Of a stretch of 64,000 nt of DNA, positions 32,772 to 41,970 are shown one piece after another. A program made the translations under genes and the position numbers. The notes under the pieces were generated by a model, which was not told the DNA's origin, searched no databases, and saw only the letters and a program-made list of their open reading frames with translations. Positions within the stretch are counted from its first letter, which is position 1. Every line of letters begins with the position of its first letter. Origin of the DNA: M1-B18 sp048264125 (GTDB taxonomy: Bacteria; Bacillota; Clostridia; Peptostreptococcales; Natronincolaceae); contig JBLXDM010000007.1 of the NCBI GenBank assembly GCA_048264125.1, forward strand, positions 186,001-250,000, in the 5' to 3' direction.

Positions 32772-35366
32772 ATGAGGAAGAGGAGCTTAAGTTTTATGCT
32801 GGTAGTAGTGCTTGTTGTTTTGAGTATTACCTTTGTTTCAGCTGGCACGTCCTACATAGTAAAACCAGGAGATGTATTGTCGAGAATTGCTAAGACCTAC
32901 AATACTACTTGGCAGAGGTTAGCGGAAATTAACAATCTGAAGAATCCAGATTTAATTTTTCCTGATCAGGTAATTAAGATTGGTGAGGAGGAAGCAGCAG
33001 ACGTTTATAAGGCTGGAATTTATTCAGCTACGGCAAAGGGCTTCGGTGGGGACGTAACAGTAACTATCAATGTAGATGCTAACAAAATAACCCATGTTTC
33101 AATTATTGCTTCAAGCGAAACTGAAAGCATTGCAGGAAGAGCTTTGACTAAGCTGCCGGAAAGTATTATTTCAAAGCAGTCGGCAGAGGTTGATGTCGTT
33201 TCGGGAGCTACGGTAACAAGTAAAGCTGTTATTGAAGCCACAAAGGCTGCAATTGATAAAGCCAAGGGAGTAGCAACTAAGGTTGGTGCGATATCATTTA
33301 CACCCGGAACCTACAGTGGTAAGGGTAGGGGATACAATGGTGTTGTTGAGCTGGCAGTAACATTCTCTGACAAGGAAATAACCAATATTGAGATTGTTAC
33401 TTCTAGAGAAACTGATCGTGTTGGTACACCAGCCTTTGATATTTTATTTGATGAGATTAAGGAATATACGTCAACAGGAGTTGATGTGGTTTCAGGTGCA
33501 ACCCTAACAAGTAATGCTATATTAGCAGCAGTTGAGGATGCAGCTAAGCAGGCAGGCTGTGATTTGTCAGCTTTACGTGCTGGTGCAATGGCATACATAT
33601 TAAACCCAGGGACCAAAATTGTGGATACATATGATGTTGTCGTTATTGGTGCTGGAGGTGCTGGTGTTACTGCTGCAGCTGCAGCGGCACAGAAGGGTGC
33701 TACAGTTCTAGTTATTGAAAAGGAAGCAGAGGCTGGGGGCAATACTCTAGTTGCAGGATGCAGCTATCAAACAGTTTTGGAGAGTCTTGTATGGGATCCA
33801 TATAATCCGGATGCTCTAGCTGGTGTTTATTCCAAAACAGGTGAAACATACGAAAAATCTAAATCTGAGCTAGGACGATTAGATACATTAAAAACTATAC
33901 TCAATTGGAGTGAGAAGCCCTTTGATGGTTCGATAAAGGATCCATCTGCTATAAAAGATGTATATGATTACGATTTACCAAATCGTGGCGTTCATGCTGA
34001 ATACCTTGATACCTTAAAGACGCTTAAGGAGCAAATTAAAGCATACGTTGCATGGGTTGAGCCACAAATGGCTGCTGGGGCGAAGGAAAATGATTTGACT
34101 CTGTTTAGTACAGTAGAGTTACATATTTTCCAGACCTATTCTGGTGGTCTTCGTCTAAACAATGATAAGACTGAATGGATATATGGCGATTATGAGCTTG
34201 TTTCACAAATTTGTAGAGAAATTGAACCAACTAAAGAATGGCTTATGGACCAAGGTTCAATATTCAGAAATTCAAGAGCAACAGGAACGCTTCTTGGATG
34301 CTTATGGCAGCGTATTATCGGCTTTGATGGTGGTATGGTAAACGGAAGCAAGGTTGAAGGCAAGTGGGGAACATATTTCGCAGTTCCAATTAATACAATA
34401 CTTTCTGCTAATAAAAAGAATCAGATTATGTATCGTACCACAGCTACAGAGCTTATAGCTGATTCACAAGGAAGAGTTACAGGAGTAAAGGCTGTAAAAT
34501 ATGATGGTACAGAAGTAGAGATTACAGCTAAAAAAGGTGTTATTGTAGCAACAGGAGGCTTTGCTGCCAATATTGAAATGGTTATGGAAACTAATGAATA
34601 CTGGGATAGTAAAGATATAACCTCAAGCATGATGACAACAAACCGATCATTGGCACAAGGGGATGGCATAAAGATGGCTACCGATATAGGCGCTGAGGTT
34701 GTCGGTATGGGCTATACACAATTAATGCCTACAGCTTGGGTGGATTCAGGTGGACTGGCAGGTGCTACAGGTGGAAATCTTATTTTTGTTAGCCCATCTG
34801 GAACAGAGAATGCAGGTAAACGCTATGTAGATGAATCTGCTGAGCGTGACGTTATTGCACAGGGCGCTTTTGATTATGGCAAAGACGGCGTATATATTCA
34901 AATTAACAATGCAGGATCATTTACAAGCGCAAACGCTGTTGAAGGTAGACAGTATTACTTAACATTGGCAGAGGCGGCTAAAATGCTTGAAATTGATATT
35001 AATGTCCTTCGAAACACTATCGTAGAATACGACAATGCATATCGTAATGGGACGCTGGACCAGCTTGATGTGCCAAAATCAGCTGCGATAGCTTTAATTG
35101 GTAATTATAATGAAGATGGTAGCTTTAAAGAAGATGGGCTACTTGCAGTACGTTATCTTAAGCCATCAACACACCACACAATGGGTGGACTTAAGATTAA
35201 CGCTAAGCGTCAAGTATTGGATGCTAATGGAAATATTATAAAAGGTTTATATGCTGCAGGAGAAGTAACAGGTGGAATATTTGCTGGAAATCGTCTAGGT
35301 GGCAATGCTATTACTGAAATTCTTGTTTCTGGTAGAATCGCTGGTGAAAGCGTAGCAGCAGAATAA
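32772..35366 (+). CDS. Secreted LysM - (FMN-binding)x2 - FAD reductase (fumarate/urocanate reductase-like)
   Basis: An 864-residue exported flavoprotein. The order is signal peptide (1-24), one LysM domain (27-71), two FMN_bind domains with the covalent-attachment motifs SGATVTS (144-150) and SGATLTS (241-247), then an FAD_binding_2 reductase domain with GAGGAG (293-298), GNRLGGNAI near the end and conserved HHTMGG and ESAERD blocks. FMN is normally attached to the SGAT threonine by ApbE. The protein should sit outside the membrane, held by LysM to the wall, and reduce an unsaturated acceptor such as fumarate, urocanate or an acrylate. The substrate is not predictable here. Confidence 0.88.
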   Translation: MRKRSLSFMLVVVLVVLSITFVSAGTSYIVKPGDVLSRIAKTYNTTWQRLAEINNLKNPDLIFPDQVIKIGEEEAADVYKAGIYSATAKGFGGDVTVTINVDANKITHVSIIASSETESIAGRALTKLPESIISKQSAEVDVVSGATVTSKAVIEATKAAIDKAKGVATKVGAISFTPGTYSGKGRGYNGVVELAVTFSDKEITNIEIVTSRETDRVGTPAFDILFDEIKEYTSTGVDVVSGATLTSNAILAAVEDAAKQAGCDLSALRAGAMAYILNPGTKIVDTYDVVVIGAGGAGVTAAAAAAQKGATVLVIEKEAEAGGNTLVAGCSYQTVLESLVWDPYNPDALAGVYSKTGETYEKSKSELGRLDTLKTILNWSEKPFDGSIKDPSAIKDVYDYDLPNRGVHAEYLDTLKTLKEQIKAYVAWVEPQMAAGAKENDLTLFSTVELHIFQTYSGGLRLNNDKTEWIYGDYELVSQICREIEPTKEWLMDQGSIFRNSRATGTLLGCLWQRIIGFDGGMVNGSKVEGKWGTYFAVPINTILSANKKNQIMYRTTATELIADSQGRVTGVKAVKYDGTEVEITAKKGVIVATGGFAANIEMVMETNEYWDSKDITSSMMTTNRSLAQGDGIKMATDIGAEVVGMGYTQLMPTAWVDSGGLAGATGGNLIFVSPSGTENAGKRYVDESAERDVIAQGAFDYGKDGVYIQINNAGSFTSANAVEGRQYYLTLAEAAKMLEIDINVLRNTIVEYDNAYRNGTLDQLDVPKSAAIALIGNYNEDGSFKEDGLLAVRYLKPSTHHTMGGLKINAKRQVLDANGNIIKGLYAAGEVTGGIFAGNRLGGNAITEILVSGRIAGESVAAE

Positions 35367-35381
35367 GCTTTTTCTCGTAAT

Positions 35382-35502
35382 GTAATGGAAACCTAAGGGT
35401 TTCCAGACTTTAACAGATAAAAGGAATTCCTTAAAATATAAGGAGTTCCTTTTCTTGATGTTAAGGAAATAATGCTATAAATCTAACTCGTTGGCTTGGT
35501 GT
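35382..35502. repeat. Duplicated segment B, copy 1
   Basis: About 120 bp highly similar to 41971-42090. It spans the terminator hairpin and the last codons of the minus-strand methyltransferase gene. The other copy carries only this tail without the rest of that gene. Confidence 0.7.
35419..35456. terminator. Terminator between convergent genes
   Basis: AAAAGGAATTCCTTA (35419-35433) pairs with TAAGGAGTTCCTTTT (35439-35453), one mismatch. It has T residues on the plus side and A residues on the left side, so it can serve both the reductase and the methyltransferase. Confidence 0.8.
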
Positions 35503-36229
35503 TCTCAAATGCTTTCAACGAGTCACTGGGATGCTTCCAGGCAGGTACAGGAAAATTTATCTGTGTATTAGCAATTTTCGGCAGAGAGGGATGGGTACAA
35601 ACACAAATTATCATGTTAGGTTTTGGAGGTTTATTATTTTTGTCATAGGTTATGCCATTTAAATCCTCATAAAACAATTCTGCATCTATATCTGAAAAAT
35701 CATCTTCACGAATTCCAGATAAAACATGATGAGGGTTTACGCCTTCTGGTTCATTGTAGGGAACAGAAAGTATAAGCCTCTTGGACCATTTAGACAAAAA
35801 TCCTAATTTTAAACCATTTGGAACATGCTCTAATACCCCGCGCGAAACCACGTAATCATACGAAGGCATAATTGTAATAAGCTGGTTTAAATCTAAGCAT
35901 TCATAGCTTATATTTTTATGGGAGTAAACATTGCTTGCATATTCTATTACTTCATGACTACTATCTACTCCTAATACATTTGAATTTTCTATTTCAGATA
36001 AGGTTTCACAACCGTGACCAACGCCACAACCCAAATCTATTATTTTTATTGGGCTAATTTCCCTATTATGAGACGCCATAAACGCTAAATCGGTTTCAAT
36101 TATCTTTTTAAAAAAGATGTAAGAGCTTCTATGCCTTATGTCTTCGCCAATATAATGGCTTTTGCCAAAAACTAATCGTTCACCTTCATTATAAATGATT
36201 TTTTCTAAGGGTGTCAGGGGTTTTTGCAT
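35483..36229 (-). CDS. Class I SAM-dependent methyltransferase
   Basis: A 248-residue methyltransferase of the Methyltransf_23 type. Motif I is IKIIDLGCGVGHGCETLSE, followed by SNVLGVDSS and motif IV YDYVVSRGVLEHV. The start MQKPLTPLEKIIYNEGERL is common in proteins acting on sugars or glycopeptides, but the substrate is unknown. It stops inside duplicated segment B. It stands alone on the minus strand. Confidence 0.82.
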   Translation of the reverse strand: MQKPLTPLEKIIYNEGERLVFGKSHYIGEDIRHRSSYIFFKKIIETDLAFMASHNREISPIKIIDLGCGVGHGCETLSEIENSNVLGVDSSHEVIEYASNVYSHKNISYECLDLNQLITIMPSYDYVVSRGVLEHVPNGLKLGFLSKWSKRLILSVPYNEPEGVNPHHVLSGIREDDFSDIDAELFYEDLNGITYDKNNKPPKPNMIICVCTHPSLPKIANTQINFPVPAWKHPSDSLKAFENTKPTS

Positions 36230-36328
36230 GTTTATCCACTCCTTAATTTTCTATTTAGTAAACCAGCCTATAACGGTATTGTATTCACAATCTTTTATAA
36301 ATGTACCTTTACCAATTGAAGAAAAAGG

Positions 36329-36353
36329 CTACTGCATTCGCAGTAGTTTTTTT
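36329..36353 (+). terminator. Orphan terminator-like hairpin
   Basis: CTACTGC (36329-36335) pairs with GCAGTAG (36340-36346), followed by seven T residues. No plus-strand gene ends just upstream, so it may be a leftover of a lost gene. On the minus strand it would lie in the leader of the methyltransferase. Confidence 0.6.
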
Positions 36354-36402
36354 GCGCTGTGTGTTTTTATATTTTTATATATAAAAAGAATTTAATAGAG
36401 TA

Positions 36403-36432
36403 TTGACATTTGCGAGCAATTCATAGTATAAC
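36403..36432 (+). promoter_or_regulatory. Promoter of the liv operon
   Basis: TTGACA (36403-36408), an 18-nt spacer and TATAAC (36427-36432), giving a leader of about 160 nt before the binding-protein gene. Confidence 0.6.
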
Positions 36433-36595
36433 TATAGGAATACTATGTTTAACTTATTAAAACGAGAAGCTAAAAGGCAATTATGGATTTTATGTCTAAA
36501 AAACCCCCATGTAAACATGAAGAAAGGAGTAACGTATTACTAACAAACAAATCAAGAATATTGGAAAGGAGAATATCGCTTTAAAGCAGTAAGCG

Positions 36596-37738
36596 ATGGT
36601 GAAGAAAATGAAAAAAATAGTTAGTTACTTATTAATTGTTACGTTAGTTATGGTTTCGCTTATAGGTTGCGCTGGAAATACCGGCTCCAAAGAAGAAGGC
36701 GTTGTGAAAATAGCAGTCGCGGGCCCCTTAACCGGAGACAACTCTGAATACGGTATCGGCTTTAAAAACGCTGTTGAGCTGATGGTAGAGGAATGGAATG
36801 AAAGGGGAGGCGTGTTAGGTAAAACCATACAGGTTGTTCTCTATGATGATAAAAACTCTGGTGAAGAAGCTGCTTCAATAGCAGAAAAAATTGTGAGTGA
36901 TCCAGATATAGTAGGTGTCATTGGTCATTTTGCAAGTGGGGTATCCATGGTGGCGTCACCTACCTACCAAGAAAACAAAATGATTGAAATTTCTCCGACT
37001 GCCTCCCATCCAGATTATTCTTCAGAGGGTGATTATATCTTTAGAAATAATTCAGTAATTAGTGCTGAGGCGGAGATTGGACTAGACATAGCCATAAATA
37101 ATTTGGGCAGAAACAATATTGGAATTTTGTCCATCAAAACCGATTGGGGTTCATCTACAGCAGGCATAACTAAAGATTTAATCTTAGCTAACGATAAGCT
37201 AAGCCTTGTTGCCCAGGAAGAGATTATAGAAGGCTCTGATGATTATAGTGCTGTAGTAACTAAGTTTGTGAATGCTGGTGCAGATGTGATTATTGTAGCA
37301 GGTATGTATAATACCTTGGCACCCTTTGCAAAGCAATATAAGCAGGTAAACCCAGATATTGCTTTGGTGGGTTTTTCTAATGCCTACAGCTATCAATTAA
37401 TAGAGCTTGGGGGAGAGGCTGTCGAGGGTGTTTCCTTTCCTATTAGCTTCTTCTCAGGTAGTACTGACCCAGAGATTCAGTCCTATGTTCAGCGATACAC
37501 AGAAAAATATGGATCAGCACCCAGTGCTTTAACCTCTCAGGCTTATGATAGTGCAGGAATCCTGCTTCAAGCCATTGAAAATGTAGGAACAACTGATAGA
37601 GAAAAGGTAAAAGAGGAATTATATAAGATTAATTACAAGGGTGTAACCGGTGAAACCTTCTTCGATGAAATAGGAGATGCCCAAAAGACCTATGTTAGAG
37701 CAACAGTAAAAAATGGATCCTTTGTCAAGTTAGAATAA
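36596..37738 (+). CDS. livK: Branched-chain amino-acid/amide-type ABC importer, substrate-binding lipoprotein
   Basis: A 380-residue extracellular binding protein with a lipobox (SLIGC). The periplasmic-binding fold signatures are IAVAGPLTGDNSEYGIGFKN at the start and IVGVIGHFASG, IEISPTASHP and LVGFSNAYS further on. It opens a complete livKHMGF operon that imports branched-chain amino acids or, in many clostridia, other amino acids, amides or urea. The start may be ATG 36608, which has GGTGAAG upstream, instead of 36596. Confidence 0.9.
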   Translation: MVKKMKKIVSYLLIVTLVMVSLIGCAGNTGSKEEGVVKIAVAGPLTGDNSEYGIGFKNAVELMVEEWNERGGVLGKTIQVVLYDDKNSGEEAASIAEKIVSDPDIVGVIGHFASGVSMVASPTYQENKMIEISPTASHPDYSSEGDYIFRNNSVISAEAEIGLDIAINNLGRNNIGILSIKTDWGSSTAGITKDLILANDKLSLVAQEEIIEGSDDYSAVVTKFVNAGADVIIVAGMYNTLAPFAKQYKQVNPDIALVGFSNAYSYQLIELGGEAVEGVSFPISFFSGSTDPEIQSYVQRYTEKYGSAPSALTSQAYDSAGILLQAIENVGTTDREKVKEELYKINYKGVTGETFFDEIGDAQKTYVRATVKNGSFVKLE

Positions 37739-37842
37739 TTTAAAATAGCTTGCTGCCTGACCAGTTCTTTTATATAAGACTGGTCAGGTCAATTAGTAGG
37801 GAAGGAGTCAAGCTGTCAAATAGATTGACAGCAGTGAAGGAT

Positions 37843-38718
37843 ATGATAGTTCAACAAATATTTAATGGTTTAGCGTTGGGAATGTCCTATGCACTGATTG
37901 CGGTTGGATATTCACTTGTATTTGGAATACTACGATTGATTAACTTTTCCCATGGATCTGTTTATGCCTTTGGTGCTCATATGGTATTAATGTTTGTCAG
38001 TATGAACTTTGGCTTAATTCCTGCTATATTTCTAAGCATCCTGTTAACGGGCTTGCTGGGAATGCTGATTGACAAAACAGCACTGCAGCCCCTAAGAAAG
38101 AAAAAATCAATTCCAATTGCAGGGCTGATTACAACAATCGGTATATCCTATATTATTCAAAATATGCTAATGATCCTCTTTGGCAGCGAAAGAAAGCCTT
38201 TTCCCTCTTTATTTGATATGGGGATGATTAATATTCTTTCTGTGCAAATCAGCTCTACCCAGATATTTATGATGGTGGTTTCCATCCTCTTGCTAACGAT
38301 AATGACCTTTGTAATTAACAAGACAAAAATAGGCCTTGCCATGCGGGCATTATCGCAAAATGTTAAGGCCGCTCACCTAATGGGGATCAATGTAAATTTC
38401 GTTGTTATCTTTACTTTTTTCTTAGGTGGAGCATCAGCAGCCATTGCAGGGACTTTAATTAGTGGATACTATCAAATTGTATATCCTACAATGGGATTTG
38501 TCGTAGGGCTTAAGGCGTTTTCTGCAGCTGTTCTTGGCGGTATTGGTGTCCTCCATGGGGCTGTTGTAGGAGGATTGATAGTGGGTGTTTCTGAAAGCTT
38601 AGCAGCAGCATTTTTCGGCGGCACTTACAGGGATGCAGTCTCATTCATTGTTTTAATAATAGTACTAGTGTTAAAGCCCGATGGATTATTTGGGAAGAAA
38701 GGAATTATGAAGGTGTAG
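37843..38718 (+). CDS. livH: Liv-type ABC permease LivH
   Basis: A 291-residue inner-membrane permease with eight hydrophobic segments. The start block QQIFNGLALGMSYALIAVGY and the LINFSHGSVYAFGAH motif are typical of LivH. The frame is open to 37750. GGAAGGAG at about 37800 would suit a non-ATG start near 37813-37834, so the exact N-terminus is uncertain; homologues begin close to the ATG at 37843. Confidence 0.88.
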   Translation: MIVQQIFNGLALGMSYALIAVGYSLVFGILRLINFSHGSVYAFGAHMVLMFVSMNFGLIPAIFLSILLTGLLGMLIDKTALQPLRKKKSIPIAGLITTIGISYIIQNMLMILFGSERKPFPSLFDMGMINILSVQISSTQIFMMVVSILLLTIMTFVINKTKIGLAMRALSQNVKAAHLMGINVNFVVIFTFFLGGASAAIAGTLISGYYQIVYPTMGFVVGLKAFSAAVLGGIGVLHGAVVGGLIVGVSESLAAAFFGGTYRDAVSFIVLIIVLVLKPDGLFGKKGIMKV

Positions 38719-38720
38719 CT

Positions 38721-39773
38721 ATGAAAAATATATTATCACAAATGATACGCCCAAAATATCAAAAAATTTATATTGCTGCAATTATTCTTACGTTGATTTT
38801 TCTACCCTTTTTAGGGTTATCCCAATATGTACTGAGAATTATGATTATGATAGGGATTTACTCAATGCTGGCAATGGGACTTAATATTTTAACGGGATAT
38901 ACAGGGCAGGTTTCACTAGGTCACTCTGCATTTTACGCCATAGGTGCCTATGTATCTGCACTGCTGGCTACTACTCTTCAGCTCAATTTTCTTATAGCAA
39001 TGCTGGCTGGAGTAGTGGTGGCGGCAATAAGCAGCCTTTTGCTGGCATTGACTACTTTAAGGCTGACTGGTACTTATCTATCTATTGCAACCCTTGGCTA
39101 TGGTGAGATCATCAGAATGATTTTGCTCAACTGGGAACCCGTTACCAATGGTCCTATGGGAATCAGGAATATTCCTAGACCGGTTTTTTTGGGCTATGAG
39201 CTAACCCTTGCAAATAACGGCATCTATTACCTTATGCTGGTTTTACTAGGGATTATTTCTTTGCTATGCTATCTCATTATTAATTCTAATATTGGCAGAG
39301 CCTTTATCTCTATTAAGGAGGATGAATTGGCGGCACAATTCATGGGAATTAAAACAACAAGGTATAAGGTATTGGCCTTTGTTATTTCTGCTAGTATTGC
39401 CGGGGTTGCCGGCAGCTTTTATGCCCATATGATCAGGTACATCGACCCCAATACCTTTACCTTTGATACCTCAATACTAATTCTGAGTATTGTTATTTTA
39501 GGGGGAATGGGTACCTTCAGAGGAATGTACATGGGTGCCGCTATTTTAATAGCTTTTCCCGAAGCACTGAGGTTTTTGGCAGAATACAGATTCGTAGTTT
39601 ATGGACTGATTTTAGTGCTGATGATGAGATTTAGACCCCAGGGCCTTTTGGGCTGGCGTTCAAGAAACCCTTACAGGCTATCGAAGCAAGTGAGTGAAAT
39701 ACTTGCTCAGGAAGGAAATAGAGAAATTACTCTGAAACCATTTGAAGGGAAGGAGGAGGCTGTCAAGGGATAG
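38721..39773 (+). CDS. livM: Liv-type ABC permease LivM
   Basis: A 350-residue permease with the LivM hallmark MLAMGLNILTGYTGQVSLGHSAF-like block near residues 45-70, LRLTGTYLSIATLGYGEIIR and RMRFRPQGLLG-type end. It starts 2 nt after the LivH stop. It pairs with LivH in the transport channel. The C-terminal 35 residues are a charged cytoplasmic tail. Confidence 0.92.
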   Translation: MKNILSQMIRPKYQKIYIAAIILTLIFLPFLGLSQYVLRIMIMIGIYSMLAMGLNILTGYTGQVSLGHSAFYAIGAYVSALLATTLQLNFLIAMLAGVVVAAISSLLLALTTLRLTGTYLSIATLGYGEIIRMILLNWEPVTNGPMGIRNIPRPVFLGYELTLANNGIYYLMLVLLGIISLLCYLIINSNIGRAFISIKEDELAAQFMGIKTTRYKVLAFVISASIAGVAGSFYAHMIRYIDPNTFTFDTSILILSIVILGGMGTFRGMYMGAAILIAFPEALRFLAEYRFVVYGLILVLMMRFRPQGLLGWRSRNPYRLSKQVSEILAQEGNREITLKPFEGKEEAVKG

Positions 39774-39807
39774 GCTTATCTGAAAGTCAAAAGACAGCGG
39801 AGATATT

Positions 39808-40587
39808 ATGGCATTTCTTGAGGTTAAGTCAATAAGCAAACACTTTGGTGGACTTGTGGCTGTGGATCAGGTCGGCTTTAAGGTGGAAAAAGGCGAAATT
39901 ATCAGTATTATTGGTCCAAACGGCGCTGGAAAAACCACTATTTTCAACATGCTTACCGGTGTTTACCCAATTGATGCAGGAGAAATTATTTTTGAGGGTA
40001 AGCCTATACACAACAGGAGTCCTCAGGAGGTCGTATCCAGCGGGATATCAAGAACCTTTCAAAATATAAGGCTCTTTTCAAATATGAGGGTGATTGAAAA
40101 TGTCCTTGTGGGCACCCATATAGACAGCCATTACTCTTTTTTAGATGTCCTTCTAAGGACAAAAAAATATAAAAAGTATGAGGCTATAAATACAGTTAAA
40201 GCTGTGCAAATTCTACGCTCTATAGGTCTTGGGGATAGAATTCATGATTATGCCGACAGTCTATCCTATGGGGCACAAAGGAAGCTGGAAATAGCCCGAG
40301 CGATTGCAACCAATGCTAAGGTGCTTCTATTAGACGAGCCAGCCGCTGGAATGAATCCCCAGGAATCTGAAGAATTGCTTCAGTTTATCAGGGAGCTACG
40401 TGATCGGGGCTATACAATCATATTGATTGAGCACGACATGAGTGTTGTAATGAATATTTCTGACCGAATTTGTGTGATTGACCACGGTAAAAAAATCGCA
40501 GAGGGATTACCTGCCGAGGTTGCAAACAATCCAAAGGTAATAGAGGCTTATTTGGGGGGAGGGAAGAAGCATGCTGAAAATTCATAA
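39808..40587 (+). CDS. livG: Liv-type ABC ATPase LivG
   Basis: A 259-residue ATPase with Walker A GPNGAGKTT, the signature SYGAQRKLEIARA (in place of LSGGQ, as is usual in LivG), Walker B VLLLDEPAAGMNP and an H-loop IEHD. The family-specific ISRTFQNIRLF motif is present. It energises the importer with LivF. Confidence 0.93.
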   Translation: MAFLEVKSISKHFGGLVAVDQVGFKVEKGEIISIIGPNGAGKTTIFNMLTGVYPIDAGEIIFEGKPIHNRSPQEVVSSGISRTFQNIRLFSNMRVIENVLVGTHIDSHYSFLDVLLRTKKYKKYEAINTVKAVQILRSIGLGDRIHDYADSLSYGAQRKLEIARAIATNAKVLLLDEPAAGMNPQESEELLQFIRELRDRGYTIILIEHDMSVVMNISDRICVIDHGKKIAEGLPAEVANNPKVIEAYLGGGKKHAENS

Positions 40588-41278
40588 TCTCAACACACAT
40601 TATGGCAATATTCATGCATTAAAGGGCATTAACTTAGAGGTAAAGCAGGGTGAAATCGTATCCTTAATTGGAAGTAATGGAGCTGGAAAGTCCACAACCC
40701 TGTTGACTATTGCCGGGTTGTTGAAGCCTACCGCTGGAAGTATAACCTTTAAGGGGAAGGAAATTTCAAATCAGCCTCCCCATGAGATTGTTAAAATGGG
40801 CATTAGCTTATCGCCAGAAGGTCGTGAGGTTTTTCCAGGTTTATCGGTATCAGAAAATCTCTCCCTTGGTGCTTTTATCATGAAGGATAAGGCAAAGATA
40901 AAGACATCCTTCGAAAGGGTATATGAGCTGTTTCCACGACTGAAGGAAAGGCAGAATCAGCTGGCAGGAACCCTTTCCGGCGGTGAACAGCAAATGCTGG
41001 CAATTGGCCGTGCCTTAATGGCAGAGCCCAAGCTTTTGATGCTGGATGAGCCTTCCCTTGGTCTTGCCCCCAATATCGTGGCAATGATTTTTGAATTGAT
41101 TCAATCAATTAATGAGCAGGGAACAACGATTATGCTAATTGAACAAAATGCTAATATGGCAATGAATGTATCCCACAGGACTTATGTTTTAGAAACAGGA
41201 AAAATTTCATTACAGGGTAATTCTAAAGAATTGAGCAATAATCAACAGGTCAAGAGGGCATATTTAGGCGTATTATAA
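40571..41278 (+). CDS. livF: Liv-type ABC ATPase LivF
   Basis: A 235-residue ATPase with Walker A GSNGAGKST, signature LSGGEQQMLAIGRA, Walker B LLMLDEPSLGLAP and IEQNA, all typical of LivF. It overlaps livG by 17 nt. It is the last transporter gene of the operon. Confidence 0.93.
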   Translation: MLKIHNLNTHYGNIHALKGINLEVKQGEIVSLIGSNGAGKSTTLLTIAGLLKPTAGSITFKGKEISNQPPHEIVKMGISLSPEGREVFPGLSVSENLSLGAFIMKDKAKIKTSFERVYELFPRLKERQNQLAGTLSGGEQQMLAIGRALMAEPKLLMLDEPSLGLAPNIVAMIFELIQSINEQGTTIMLIEQNANMAMNVSHRTYVLETGKISLQGNSKELSNNQQVKRAYLGVL

Positions 41279-41348
41279 AAAGCTATAGAAAAGAAGCCTG
41301 CTGGTTTATTAGATTAATAATAAAATATATAGAGAAGGAGAGTTTACA

Positions 41349-41834
41349 ATGATTGAAAATATTCCAACCCCAAAAGGAAAGAAAATTGAGGATTTAAGGG
41401 GTGCCATTGAGCATAGAGCAACCTGGTTTTATTTTTTAGTGGAGGAAGCTATAAAACAGGGCTTAACCTTGGACTTTGCCAGAAAAGCTATTTTTAACTG
41501 TGGATGTTTCCATGGTGAAGGGAAGTTCCCTCAAACGGATAATTTAAAAGAATTTACAGCGGCCTTTGCTAATGAAAATGTGAAAGAAATCTTTGAAATG
41601 GATGTAAATGCTACAGATGATGAATTAACCCTAGAATTCCATTATTGTCCTCTAGTGGCAGCATGGAAAAAGCTTACGGATGATGAAGAACTGATTGCAG
41701 AGCTATGTGATATTGCAATGGAGGGGGATCGGGGTATTGCCAGTAAATACGATGCCTTTGAGTTTTATCTGGGGGAAACCATTGCTAAGGGAAATAAGGC
41801 CTGTCAGGTTAGTTTCAAGAAAGTGCAGAAATAA
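41349..41834 (+). CDS. L-2-amino-thiazoline-4-carboxylate (ATC) hydrolase family protein
   Basis: A 161-residue protein of the ATC hydrolase family, whose founding member opens the thiazoline ring of ATC on the way to cysteine. Visible signatures are FNCGCFHGEGKF, EFHYCPLVAAWKKL, ELCDIAMEGDRGIA and the C-terminal GNKACQVSF, rich in conserved cysteines. It lies 70 bp after livF and before a terminator, so it is probably co-transcribed with the importer. The link suggests the importer brings in a nitrogen or sulfur compound acted on by this enzyme. Confidence 0.8.
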   Translation: MIENIPTPKGKKIEDLRGAIEHRATWFYFLVEEAIKQGLTLDFARKAIFNCGCFHGEGKFPQTDNLKEFTAAFANENVKEIFEMDVNATDDELTLEFHYCPLVAAWKKLTDDEELIAELCDIAMEGDRGIASKYDAFEFYLGETIAKGNKACQVSFKKVQK

Positions 41835-41844
41835 CTTTTTATAG

Positions 41845-41867
41845 AGCCGCAATTATGCGGCTTTTTG
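41845..41867 (+). terminator. Intrinsic terminator of the liv operon
   Basis: AGCCGC (41845-41850) pairs with GCGGCT (41857-41862), followed by TTTTT. Confidence 0.88.
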
Positions 41868-41870
41868 CAT

Positions 41871-41900
41871 GCAAGTCAACGGGACGCTTTGTTTGAGTGC
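41871..41900 (+). repeat. REP-like motif, copy c
   Basis: CAACGGGACGCTTTGTTTGAG is a member of the dispersed family. It runs directly into AGTGCGCCAAGCAAAG (41895-41910), a 16-nt string identical to the first bases of the group II intron at 21829-21844. CTTTGTTTG/CAAGCAAAG can form a hairpin here. Confidence 0.5.
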
Positions 41901-41970
41901 GCCAAGCAAAGAGCACGCTATATAGTGGGTCAAAGCTGCTAAAGATTGGCGCTGGCATTTTAATGCGCAT

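Noticed and set aside
36195..36395. 66-codon plus-strand frame before the liv operon
   Set aside because: It overlaps the methyltransferase start and the orphan terminator, has no ribosome binding site and shows no recognisable features.
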